NCBI GenBank assembly: GCA_903917505.1
Contig: CAIXAY010000355.1
Location: 1-13,992 of the forward strand
From: an uncultured beta proteobacterium
GTDB lineage: Bacteria; Pseudomonadota; Gammaproteobacteria; Burkholderiales; Rhodocyclaceae
DNA: 13,992 nt
Reading direction: 5' to 3'
The translations under genes and the position numbers were made by a program. Positions 1-6,326 of this stretch are shown one piece after another. Every line of letters begins with the position of its first letter. The stretch's first letter is position 1. The notes beneath the pieces were generated by a model, which saw only the letters and a list, made by a program, of their open reading frames with translations, had not been told where the DNA came from and ran no database searches.

Positions 1-41
1 AGTTGCTCCAGTTTCTGGTATCGCGCGTCTTCTTTGTCCAT
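1..41 (-). CDS. Start of a gene cut by the window edge, possibly an IS630-type transposase
   Basis: Only the first 13 codons are visible: MDKEDARYQKLEQ, read leftward from an ATG at 41, plus two bases of codon 14. The short peptide is charged and resembles, from memory, the N-termini of some IS630-family transposases (a lead-in to the HTH domain). That resemblance is weak evidence at this length. The surrounding 100 bases are clearly more AT-rich than the rest of the window, which fits a mobile-element edge or a promoter region. The start codon sits in the loop of a perfect 12-bp inverted repeat (12-60). It could equally be an unrelated host gene. Confidence 0.35.
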   Translation of the reverse strand, partial: MDKEDARYQKLEQ

Positions 42-60
42 GCCATTTCGATACCAGAAA
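12..60. repeat. Perfect 12-bp inverted repeat around the start codon of the left-edge gene
   Basis: TTTCTGGTATCG at 12-23 is exactly mirrored by CGATACCAGAAA at 49-60, with a 25-nt spacer. In the minus-strand transcript the upstream arm lies before the start codon, the loop holds the ATG (41-39), and the other arm is codons 7-10 of the reading frame. The folded RNA would therefore place the start codon in a hairpin loop. There is no T-run, so it is not an intrinsic terminator. Confidence 0.75.
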
Positions 61-138
61 TGATAATAAGTTCAATCTTTATATTGCCGAGTCAATAGTT
101 CATTCGAGATTCTATTGTCAGGTAACAATCACACGGAT

Positions 139-1341
139 TCACCAGTTGGGTTCGCGCTCCGGCGTCGCCGTGATTCGATGAATCGAAAGGTCGGCGCCGT
201 CGAATTCTTCTTCGCGGTCGAGGCGCAGGCCGATGGTCGAGCGGATCAGCAGATAGACCGCCGTACTGCCGATCAAGGCGATGGCGATGGCCAGCGCGGT
301 CATCAGCAACTGCGGCATGAAGGCGATGCCGCCGGCGCCACCGAGTGCGCTTTGCCCGAAGATGCCGGCGGCGATTCCGCCCCACGCGCCGCACAGCCCG
401 TGCAGCGGCCAGACGCCGAGCACGTCGTCGATCTTCCAGCGGTTCTGGGTCAGCGTGAACATGGAGACAAAGAGGCCCGCGGCAATTCCGCCGACCAGCA
501 AGGCACCGATCGGATGCATCACGTCTGAACCGGCGCAGACGGCGACCAGGCCAGCGAGCGGGCCGTTGTGCACGAAGCCGGGGTCGTTCCTGCCGGCGAC
601 CAGCGCCACCAGCGTGCCGCCGACCATGGCCATCAGCGAGTTGATCGCGACCAGGCCGGAGATCTTGTCTAGGGTCTGCGCGCTCATGACGTTGAAGCCG
701 AACCAGCCGACCGTGAGTATCCACGCGCCGAGCGCGAGGAAGGGAATCGACGACGGCGGGTGCGCGGAGATCCGCCCCTCCTTGGTGTAGCGCCCATGCC
801 GTGCGCCGAGCAAGAGCACGGCCGGCAGCGCGATCCAGCCGCCCATCGCATGCACCACGACGGAACCGGCGAAGTCGTGGAACTCGGCGCCATAGTGCGC
901 GAGCAGCCAGGCCTGGATGCCGAAGGCCTGGTTCCAGGCGATGCCTTCGAAGAAGGGATAGATGAAGCCGACGATCACGAAGGTGGCGATCATTTGCGGG
1001 TTGAAGCGCGCGCGCTCGGCGATGCCGCCCGAAACGATGGCTGGAATCGCCGCCGCAAAAGTCAGCAGAAAGAAGAATCGGGTCAGTTCATAACCGTTCT
1101 TCTGCATCAGCGTCTGCGCGCCGGAGAAGAAATCCACGCCATAGGCGAGCGTATAGCCGATGAAGAAATAGGCAATCGTCGACACCGAAAAGTCGACGAG
1201 AATTTTGACCAGCGCATTGACTTGATTCTTCTTGCGCACCGTCCCCAGTTCGAGAAAGGCAAAGCCCGAATGCATCGCCAGCACCATGATGCCGCCGAGC
1301 AGAATAAATAGTACGTCGCTTCCCGATTTGACCGCTTCCAT
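139..1341 (-). CDS. amt: Ammonium transporter (Amt/MEP/Rh channel)
   Basis: Inner-membrane channel that conducts ammonia/ammonium for nitrogen assimilation, upstream in metabolism of glutamine synthetase. The 400-residue protein is almost entirely hydrophobic helices. It shows DFAGSVVVH with Asp156 and the first pore His164, and the second pore histidine at 314 (GVWPLHGLCG), the Amt twin-His pair. SGGIAERARF lies near residues 104-113, and the cytoplasmic tail begins at LDREEEFDG, the segment that PII proteins contact in homologues. The ATG at 1341 is chosen because GGGGGAGG stands just before it and the protein then begins directly before the first membrane helix; an in-frame start at 1413 would overlap the promoter. 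There is no cleavable signal peptide and no glnK neighbour in view. A sigma-54 promoter lies 33 bases upstream. Amt identity is firm; the subtype is not assigned. Confidence 0.97.
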   Translation of the reverse strand: MEAVKSGSDVLFILLGGIMVLAMHSGFAFLELGTVRKKNQVNALVKILVDFSVSTIAYFFIGYTLAYGVDFFSGAQTLMQKNGYELTRFFFLLTFAAAIPAIVSGGIAERARFNPQMIATFVIVGFIYPFFEGIAWNQAFGIQAWLLAHYGAEFHDFAGSVVVHAMGGWIALPAVLLLGARHGRYTKEGRISAHPPSSIPFLALGAWILTVGWFGFNVMSAQTLDKISGLVAINSLMAMVGGTLVALVAGRNDPGFVHNGPLAGLVAVCAGSDVMHPIGALLVGGIAAGLFVSMFTLTQNRWKIDDVLGVWPLHGLCGAWGGIAAGIFGQSALGGAGGIAFMPQLLMTALAIAIALIGSTAVYLLIRSTIGLRLDREEEFDGADLSIHRITATPEREPNW

Positions 1342-1373
1342 GCCGCCTCCCCCAAAATGAACCGGGGCAAGCA

Positions 1374-1389
1374 TGCAAGCTTCGTTCCA
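1374..1389 (-). promoter_or_regulatory. Sigma-54 (RpoN) promoter for amt
   Basis: On the minus strand the bases are TGGAACGAAGCTTGCA. The sigma-54 consensus is TGGCACG-N4-TTGCA; only the fourth base differs, and the GG and GC core dinucleotides have the correct spacing. Transcription would start near 1363, giving a leader of about 22 nt that contains the strong ribosome site and ends at the amt ATG. Ammonium transporter genes are classic NtrC/RpoN targets, so sequence and context agree. Confidence 0.82.
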
Positions 1390-1442
1390 GATGCCGGTAT
1401 CAAGCCAATTCAAGCACTTGCGATTTCTCGTCGACGCTCACC

Positions 1443-1457
1443 GCACCAGCGCAGTGC
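1443..1457. promoter_or_regulatory. Probable NtrC binding dyad upstream of amt
   Basis: GCACCAGCGCAGTGC matches the enterobacterial NtrC consensus GCAC-YAAANTR-GTGC at both outer arms, differing at three central positions. Its centre is about 87 bases upstream of the predicted amt start site, a usual enhancer distance. A second, weaker half-site (TTGGTGC, 1521-1527) lies about 70 bases further upstream, at the end of mltA. The short consensus means a chance match cannot be excluded. Confidence 0.5.
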
Positions 1458-1515
1458 ATCGCCGGATTTTTGGCCCCACAATGGATCATTCTCGCGACCC
1501 GTCTTTCGCTCGTCG

Positions 1516-2748
1516 TCACTTTGGTGCGAGACCGGGCGGCAGGAGCACCCACATCTGCCCTTGCTGCTTCATCCGGCCGGCCTGCTGGCCGGCATCGTCG
1601 CCAAAGCCCCAGAAGAAATCGGCGCGCACGACGCCGCGAATGGCGCCGCCGGTATCCTGCGCCAGCATCAGCCGACGCAAGGGCGTCGCGGAATTGGGCT
1701 GCGTCGTGGACAGGAACACCGGCGCGCCAAGCGGCGTGTAGCGCGCATCGACGGCGATGCTGCGTTCGGGCGTCAGGGGCACGCCGAGCGCACCTTGCGG
1801 TCCTTCGTCGCCGAACGCCGGCACTTCGCGGAAGAAGACGTAACTCGGATCGCTGTTGAGCAGATCAGCGAGCCGCGCCGGGTTGGCCCGCGCCCAGGCC
1901 TGGATTCCCTGCATCGACGCCTGCTCGGGCTTGAGTTCGCCGCGCTCGATCAACACGCGGCCGACCGAATGGTAGGGATGGCCGTTCTGGTCGGCATAGC
2001 CGATGCGCACCAGTTGCCCGTCGGGCAGGCGCACACGGCCCGAACCCTGGATCTGCAGGAAGAAGAACTCAACGGCGTCATCCACCCAGAGCAATACCTT
2101 GTCGGCATAATCACCTTCGCGTTTGACGATCTCCGCCCGCGAGTAATAGGGAACGACCTTGTTGCCCTGCAGGCGGCCGCGCAGGCGCATATTCTTCAGT
2201 TCCGGCGCGACTTCGGAGAGATCGACGGTCAAAAGATCGGGCGGCACGCCGAGCACCGGTTGCGCATAGGTCGCGCTCTGAGTGCGCGAGCCGCGCAGCA
2301 AGGGTTCGTAATAACCGGTCACCATGCCGCTCGTCGTCGCGTCGGGATTGGTCAGCAGATAGGGCGCGAAGCGCGCTTCGAAGAACGCGTGCAGCGTTGC
2401 ATTGTCGGTCGCGGCAATGCCTTTCGCTTCTTCGCAGGCCGCGCGCCAGAGCAGCCATTGCGCGCGGCTCGCGAAGCCGCGGCACGATTGCAGGAAGGCC
2501 GGCCAGGCGGCGGCAAGGTCGTCGTCGGCCCAGCCCGGCAAATCGCTCCAGCGCGCTGCCTGCATCGGCTTTGCCGGCGGCGTCACCGGCGGCGGCGCCG
2601 GACACTGCACGCAAACCGCGCAGACGGGGCAGAGTGGTGGCGCAAGCGGCGTTGCGGCGGGTTCCTTGACCGTGGCGCAGCCGGCGATCAACACGACGAC
2701 GAGGAGCAGAGCAGGCAGGACGCACGATGCGGGTTGGCTTTTGCACAT
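1516..2748 (-). CDS. mltA: Membrane-bound lytic murein transglycosylase A (MltA)
   Basis: Outer-membrane lipoprotein that cleaves peptidoglycan between MurNAc and GlcNAc, forming 1,6-anhydro-muramyl ends for wall turnover. From the ATG at 2748 the 410-residue protein has a hydrophobic signal (residues 9-22) and a lipobox LIAGC with Cys24 as the lipidated residue. A Pro/Cys-rich linker (30-63) follows, then the MltA domain (GYYEPLLRGS near 145-154; FFFLQIQGSGRVRLPDG near 228-244). The C-terminal 3D barrel includes LAQDTGGAIRG with Asp365, equivalent to the catalytic Asp of E. coli MltA, and VRADFFWGFG with Asp377. The linker carries an unusual CxxCxxCxxC run (Cys40, 43, 46, 49). An alternative ATG at 2775 adds nine residues; neither start has a clear ribosome site, and the likely promoter would make the 2775 start nearly leaderless. 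It is divergent from the DUF815 gene. Confidence 0.95.
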   Translation of the reverse strand: MCKSQPASCVLPALLLVVVLIAGCATVKEPAATPLAPPLCPVCAVCVQCPAPPPVTPPAKPMQAARWSDLPGWADDDLAAAWPAFLQSCRGFASRAQWLLWRAACEEAKGIAATDNATLHAFFEARFAPYLLTNPDATTSGMVTGYYEPLLRGSRTQSATYAQPVLGVPPDLLTVDLSEVAPELKNMRLRGRLQGNKVVPYYSRAEIVKREGDYADKVLLWVDDAVEFFFLQIQGSGRVRLPDGQLVRIGYADQNGHPYHSVGRVLIERGELKPEQASMQGIQAWARANPARLADLLNSDPSYVFFREVPAFGDEGPQGALGVPLTPERSIAVDARYTPLGAPVFLSTTQPNSATPLRRLMLAQDTGGAIRGVVRADFFWGFGDDAGQQAGRMKQQGQMWVLLPPGLAPK

Positions 2749-2783
2749 GGTTTGGCTAAAGTAACGAGTTTTCATACCGACCG

Positions 2784-2811
2784 AGTATAGCGCCCCGATG
2801 AACGAAGCCAA
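2784..2811 (-). promoter_or_regulatory. Candidate sigma-70 promoter for mltA
   Basis: On the minus strand, TTGGCT (2811-2806), a 16-base spacer and TATACT (2789-2784) form a reasonable -35/-10 pair. Transcription would begin near 2777. The -35 element lies inside the first codons of the divergent DUF815 gene, so the two genes share this narrow control region. This was found by eye. Confidence 0.45.
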
Positions 2812-3700
2812 CCCGCAACTCGCCAGTTTTCTTGCGCGCGCCGAAAGTCTGCTGGCGCGCATCGAGCCCTTGTTGCCGCCGGCATCGGCGGCGCCGGACT
2901 GGAATTGCGCGATCGCCTTTCGCTGGCGCAAGCGCCGCGAAGCCGGCTATCTGCAGCCGATCACGCGGCCCTCGACGATACACCTCGCCGACCTGCAGGA
3001 CATCGACGAGCAGAAGACGCGCATCGACATCAACACGCGCCAGTTCGTCGCCGGCAAGCCGGCCAACAACGTGCTGCTCACCGGCACGCGCGGCTCGGGC
3101 AAGTCCTCGCTGATCAAGGCGCTGCTCAACGAATACGCGGCGCAGGGCCTGCGCGTCATCGAAGTCGAGAAGAGCGATCTCATTGACCTGCCCGACATCG
3201 TCGCACTCGTCGAAAGCCGGCCCGAGCGCTTCATCATTTTCTGCGACGATCTTTCCTTCGACGCCGGCGACGCGACCTTCAAGGCATTGAAAGTCGTCCT
3301 CGACGGCTCGATCGCGTCGGCGCCGGACAACGTGCTGATCTACGCCACCTCGAACCGCCGCCACCTGATGCCCGAATATTTCGCCGAGAATCTCGAAAGC
3401 CATCGCGTCGGCGAAGAGATCCATCCGGGTGAAGCCGTCGAAGAAAAAATCTCGCTCTCGGAGCGCTTCGGTCTCTGGCTCTCTTTCTATCCCTTCGACC
3501 AGGACGCGTATCTCAACATCGTCGCCCACTGGCTCAAGTCCTTCGGTTGCGGCCAGGCCGAAATCGCCCGCGCCGAGCGCGCCGCGCTCAACTGGGCGTT
3601 GATGCGCGGTTCGCGCAGCGGGCGCGTGGCCTGGCAGTTCGCCAAGGACTGGGCCGGCACGCACCAGCGCAAGATCGCGCGCGCCAAGCCCGGCAAATGA
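2798..3700 (+). CDS. DUF815 family P-loop ATPase of unknown function
   Basis: A 300-residue AAA-type ATP-binding protein. It shows a Walker A motif GTRGSGKS (residues 96-103), a Walker B motif FIIFCDD (145-151) and a sensor-1-like ATSNRRHL (183-190). The HLMPEYF and SERFGLWLSFYPFDQDAYL segments are typical of the DUF815 family. That family is widespread in proteobacteria, but I know of no assigned substrate. There is no signal peptide or membrane helix, so it is probably cytoplasmic. The first 60 residues are an Ala/Leu/Arg-rich helical region. The stop codon overlaps the start of the Nudix/ThiE-like fusion (ATGA), so the two are translationally coupled. The start at 2798 lacks a clear Shine-Dalgarno sequence and faces the mltA promoter. 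The family call is firm; the function is unknown. Confidence 0.9.
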   Translation: MNEANPQLASFLARAESLLARIEPLLPPASAAPDWNCAIAFRWRKRREAGYLQPITRPSTIHLADLQDIDEQKTRIDINTRQFVAGKPANNVLLTGTRGSGKSSLIKALLNEYAAQGLRVIEVEKSDLIDLPDIVALVESRPERFIIFCDDLSFDAGDATFKALKVVLDGSIASAPDNVLIYATSNRRHLMPEYFAENLESHRVGEEIHPGEAVEEKISLSERFGLWLSFYPFDQDAYLNIVAHWLKSFGCGQAEIARAERAALNWALMRGSRSGRVAWQFAKDWAGTHQRKIARAKPGK

Positions 3701-4659
3701 TCGTCGAGGTCGCCGCCGCCATCCTCCTGCGCGACGGCGAATTCCTGCTGGCGCAGCGACCGCAGGGCAAAGTCTATGCCGGTTACTGGGAATTCCCCGG
3801 CGGCAAGGTCGAGCCCGGCGAGACGCTGCGTGAGGCCTTGCAACGCGAATTGCACGAAGAGCTGGGCATCGTCATCGACGAGGCTTGTCCGTGGCTGTCG
3901 CGCGAGTTCAGCTACCCGCACGCCGACGTTCGCCTCAAATTCTTTCGCGTGAATTCGTGGCGTGGCGAAATCGCGCTGAGCGAGCACAGCGGTCTGGTGT
4001 GGGTGAAAATCGGAGCAGCGCCCTCGGTCGCCCCGGTGCTCCCCGCCAATGGCCCGATTCTGCGGGCGCTCGCACTGCCCACGTTCTATGCCCTGACCAA
4101 CGCCGCCGAGAACGGCATTGCCGCCGAATTGACGCGGCTGGAAAACGCCCTGGCCGGCGGCCTGCGGCTGATCCAGCTGCGCGACAAGACCCTGCCGCAG
4201 AGCGAACGCCGGCGCTTCGCCGCGGCGGCAATGGAACTGGCAAGAAAGCACGGAGCCACCGTGCTGGTCAATGACGATGAGGACCTGGCGCGTCAGGTCG
4301 GTGCGCATGGGCTGCACATCTCATCCGCCCGGCTCATGCAGACGGGTGGTCGGCCGCCTTTCGATTGGGTCGCAGCATCGTGCCACACCGCCGGGGAGCT
4401 GGCGCACGCGGCGGCGCTGGGGCTCGATTTCGCCCAGCTCAGCCCGGTGCTGCCGACGCCCAGCCACCCGCAGGCGAGCGGCATGGGATGGGATGAATTC
4501 GCGCGCCTCGTCGAGCGCTCGCCGCTGCCGGTGTTTGCGCTCGGGGGAATGCGGCCGGGGATGCTGGCGACCGCCTGCGCCCATGGCGCGCACGGGATTG
4601 CCCTGCTGCGCGGCTGGGGTTCCCAGAAGACAGAGGACAGAGGACAGAGGACAGCGTAG
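3697..4659 (+). CDS. Nudix hydrolase (MutT-like) fused to a ThiE/TenI-like domain
   Basis: A 320-residue two-domain protein. Residues 1-125 are a MutT-like Nudix domain with a complete Nudix box, G36-x5-E42-x7-R50-E51-L-x-E54-E55-x-G57, expected to hydrolyse oxidised or other nucleoside triphosphates with a divalent metal. Residues 128-305 form a thiamine-phosphate-synthase-like barrel: FYALT, IQLRDK (159-164), VNDD (191-194), HGLHIS (204-209), SPVLPT (249-254), PVFALGGM (278-285). The usual ThiE residues are altered: the QxD stretch after HLG reads SAR, and the TxTK phosphate loop reads TPSH. TMP synthase activity is therefore doubtful, and a TenI-like or binding role is possible. The start at 3697 is set by the ATGA overlap with the DUF815 gene and by the MutT-like N-terminus; in-frame codons further upstream lie inside that gene. 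The C-terminus is coded by a heptamer tandem repeat. The same fusion is common in beta- and gammaproteobacteria. Confidence 0.92.
   Translation: MIVEVAAAILLRDGEFLLAQRPQGKVYAGYWEFPGGKVEPGETLREALQRELHEELGIVIDEACPWLSREFSYPHADVRLKFFRVNSWRGEIALSEHSGLVWVKIGAAPSVAPVLPANGPILRALALPTFYALTNAAENGIAAELTRLENALAGGLRLIQLRDKTLPQSERRRFAAAAMELARKHGATVLVNDDEDLARQVGAHGLHISSARLMQTGGRPPFDWVAASCHTAGELAHAAALGLDFAQLSPVLPTPSHPQASGMGWDEFARLVERSPLPVFALGGMRPGMLATACAHGAHGIALLRGWGSQKTEDRGQRTA
4630..4654 (+). repeat. Heptanucleotide tandem repeat (ACAGAGG, about 3.6 copies)
   Basis: ACAGAGG occurs at 4630-4636, 4637-4643 and 4644-4650, followed by a partial ACAG at 4651-4654. The array encodes the last residues of the Nudix/ThiE-like protein (around KTEDRGQRTA). 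Because seven is not a multiple of three, gain or loss of a copy would change the reading frame and the stop codon, affecting only the tail beyond the folded domain. Confidence 0.85.
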
Positions 4660-4664
4660 GACTG

Positions 4665-4859
4665 CTACTCGGTCTTCGGTGGTTCGGAGAGGGGGTCGTT
4701 GCTTTCCTGCACGGGAATGCGGTAGGACTCCGACGCCCGGGCGCCGAGGTCGATCAGCTTGCAGCGTTCCGAACAGAAGGGACGAAACTTATTGGCCGGG
4801 TCCCACACGGCCTCGGCACCGCATTGCGGACAACGCACTCTGGTCGCGCTCTTGGCCAT
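4665..4859 (-). CDS. yacG: DNA gyrase inhibitor / zinc-binding protein YacG
   Basis: A 64-residue protein of the YacG family, which in E. coli binds GyrB and inhibits gyrase. The four zinc ligands are Cys10 and Cys13 (CPQC) and Cys29 and Cys33 (CSERC). The following [16 protein letters not shown] segment is characteristic, and the acidic Pro/Ser-rich tail is expected to be disordered. Its ATG follows the zapD stop directly (TGAATG), so it is co-translated with zapD; the zapD-yacG pair after coaE is a common proteobacterial order. The stop is only 5 bases from the stop of the convergent Nudix/ThiE-like gene, with no visible terminator between them. Confidence 0.95.
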   Translation of the reverse strand: MAKSATRVRCPQCGAEAVWDPANKFRPFCSERCKLIDLGARASESYRIPVQESNDPLSEPPKTE

Positions 4860-5621
4860 TCAAAGATTGCAGAAGATCATGTCGAAGGGGACGTCGACGC
4901 CATTGTCGCTATGGCGCGGCCGGTGCGAACTGTCCGGCCGGATGAAGCGAATGTTCAATGCATACTTGTTGGCGCTGATCTCGGGAATGAAGGGCACTTG
5001 CAGCTTGAGCGAAATACGCACCATCTGCGAGCCGCTGCCGCCCAGCATCAGCTGAAACGCCCCCGCCTTGGCCACCTGGTGTTCAACGCTGCCGCTGGCG
5101 CGCAACAGCCGCAGCACGATGGCCATCGCCTCACGCAGCGGCATCAGCGGCTTCAGCCAGTTGAGCAAGGCCTCGCGCCGCGCTTCGGCTTCCTGATGCT
5201 GCCAGTAGTGGTAGGACGGCAAATCGAACTCGCAAACGCCACCGGGGATGACGGCGCGACTCTTGATGCCCATCAACCAGTCGTTCTCGCGCAAGTACTG
5301 GCCGATCTTGCCGGTCATGCCGAGCAAGGCAGCCGAGGCCTGTTCGATCTCGTAGAGCGCGCCGGAGAGGGCCTCTTCGGAAATGCTGGGATTGTTGCGA
5401 AAAACGAGGAGGCTTTGGCGCTGCCGCTCGAGTTCCTGGATCAAATCCATCTTGAGGTCGGCCCGTCCCGAGACCTCGAGAATCTCGAACAGCGTCAGCA
5501 GGACGACGTGGTGTTCGCGCGCGCCTTGTTGCTGAACGAAGTAGGCGGCTTTGTCGAATAAATCCTCCAGGCGCAACAAAGTGCGTATGCGCTCATTAAA
5601 GGGATACTCGTATGTAATCAC
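4860..5621 (-). CDS. zapD: Cell division protein ZapD
   Basis: Cytoplasmic FtsZ-binding protein that cross-links and bundles FtsZ filaments at the division ring. From the GTG at 5621 the protein has 253 residues, close to the 247 of E. coli ZapD. It begins ITYEYPFNERIRTLLRLEDLF, the family's conserved N-terminus. It is mostly helical with charged central segments (DLIQELERQRQSL) and a C-terminal beta-rich half. An alternative GTG at 5675 adds 18 residues (TNASEFGQIPVFLLGGG); it has a GAG 5-7 bases upstream and lies 6 bases after the coaE stop. I prefer 5621 because the extension is unlike the family, although the ribosome site there (GGCGGCGG) is weak. Identity is firm; the start is uncertain. 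Confidence 0.93.
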   Translation of the reverse strand: MITYEYPFNERIRTLLRLEDLFDKAAYFVQQQGAREHHVVLLTLFEILEVSGRADLKMDLIQELERQRQSLLVFRNNPSISEEALSGALYEIEQASAALLGMTGKIGQYLRENDWLMGIKSRAVIPGGVCEFDLPSYHYWQHQEAEARREALLNWLKPLMPLREAMAIVLRLLRASGSVEHQVAKAGAFQLMLGGSGSQMVRISLKLQVPFIPEISANKYALNIRFIRPDSSHRPRHSDNGVDVPFDMIFCNL

Positions 5622-5681
5622 ACCGCCGCCAAGTAAGAAAACGGGAATTTGCCCGAATTCTGAGGCATTTGTCACAAAATC

Positions 5682-6326
5682 TCAACAGTCTGCATTAAGT
5701 TTATTTGCATCAAACTTGCGCGCGGCGAGGTCGCGGTAGAGCGGATGCAGGAGCGCGATCTGTGCGCTCAGATTCGCCAGACCTTCATTGTTTGTCAGGA
5801 CATCGTCGGCTGCTGCCAATCGCTGCGCACGCGAGGCCTGCGTCGCCATGATCGCGCGCGCCTCGTCGGCCGAGAGGGCGCTGCGCGCCATGACGCGCGA
5901 AATCTGCACCGCCTCGTCGCAGTCGACGACCAGGACCCGGTCGGCAACGGTGCGAAAGGCCCCGGATTCGACGAGCAGCGGGACAACCAGCAGCACATAG
6001 GGTGAATCCGAGTCGGCGGCGGACCGGCAGCGGGTTTCGCTCGCGCGCCGGATCAGCGGGTGCAGAATGCCCTCGAGCCTGGCCTTGGCCGACGGGTCGG
6101 CAAACGCCAGGCGGCGCATCGCGGCGCGATCGAGCGTGCCGTCGCCGCGCAGCACGCTGCTGCCGAACGCGGCGACAATTGCCGGCAGGGCGGCGCCGTC
6201 CACTGCGGTGAGTTCATGGGCAATGACATCGGTATCGACCACGGCGACGCCGAGCGTGGCAAAAATTTCCGCCGCCGTGCTCTTGCCGCTGCCTATCCCA
6301 CCGGTCAGGCCGACGATGAAATTCAC
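5682..6326 (-). CDS. coaE: Dephospho-CoA kinase (CoaE)
   Basis: Catalyses the last step of coenzyme A synthesis: ATP-dependent phosphorylation of the ribose 3'-hydroxyl of dephospho-CoA, in the cytoplasm. The 214-residue protein has the P-loop GGIGSGKS (residues 9-16), the substrate-site DTD (31-33), LHPLIR (88-93), and the ADDVLTN segment (173-179) near the C-terminus that is typical of CoaE. The length matches the family. The start is a GTG at 6326 that overlaps the SPOR gene's stop (GTGA), indicating translational coupling. The open frame continues upstream to 6671, but that part lies antiparallel in reading to nothing useful: it overlaps the SPOR gene in another frame. coaE is followed by zapD and yacG. 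Confidence 0.96.
   Translation of the reverse strand: MNFIVGLTGGIGSGKSTAAEIFATLGVAVVDTDVIAHELTAVDGAALPAIVAAFGSSVLRGDGTLDRAAMRRLAFADPSAKARLEGILHPLIRRASETRCRSAADSDSPYVLLVVPLLVESGAFRTVADRVLVVDCDEAVQISRVMARSALSADEARAIMATQASRAQRLAAADDVLTNNEGLANLSAQIALLHPLYRDLAARKFDANKLNADC

Noticed and set aside
1357..2790. A 477-codon open frame on the plus strand opposite mltA
   Set aside because: Its product is rich in Arg, His and Gln without recognisable domains, while the minus strand encodes a clear lipoprotein MltA. It is a high-GC shadow frame.
2756..3664. A 302-codon minus-strand frame opposite the DUF815 gene
   Set aside because: The plus strand carries Walker A and B motifs; this frame has low-complexity Arg/Val/Asp composition and overlaps the mltA start.
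5645..5660. GAATT-TGCCCG-AATTC inverted repeat upstream of zapD
   Set aside because: A five-base stem with a six-base loop is too short to support a regulatory or terminator claim.
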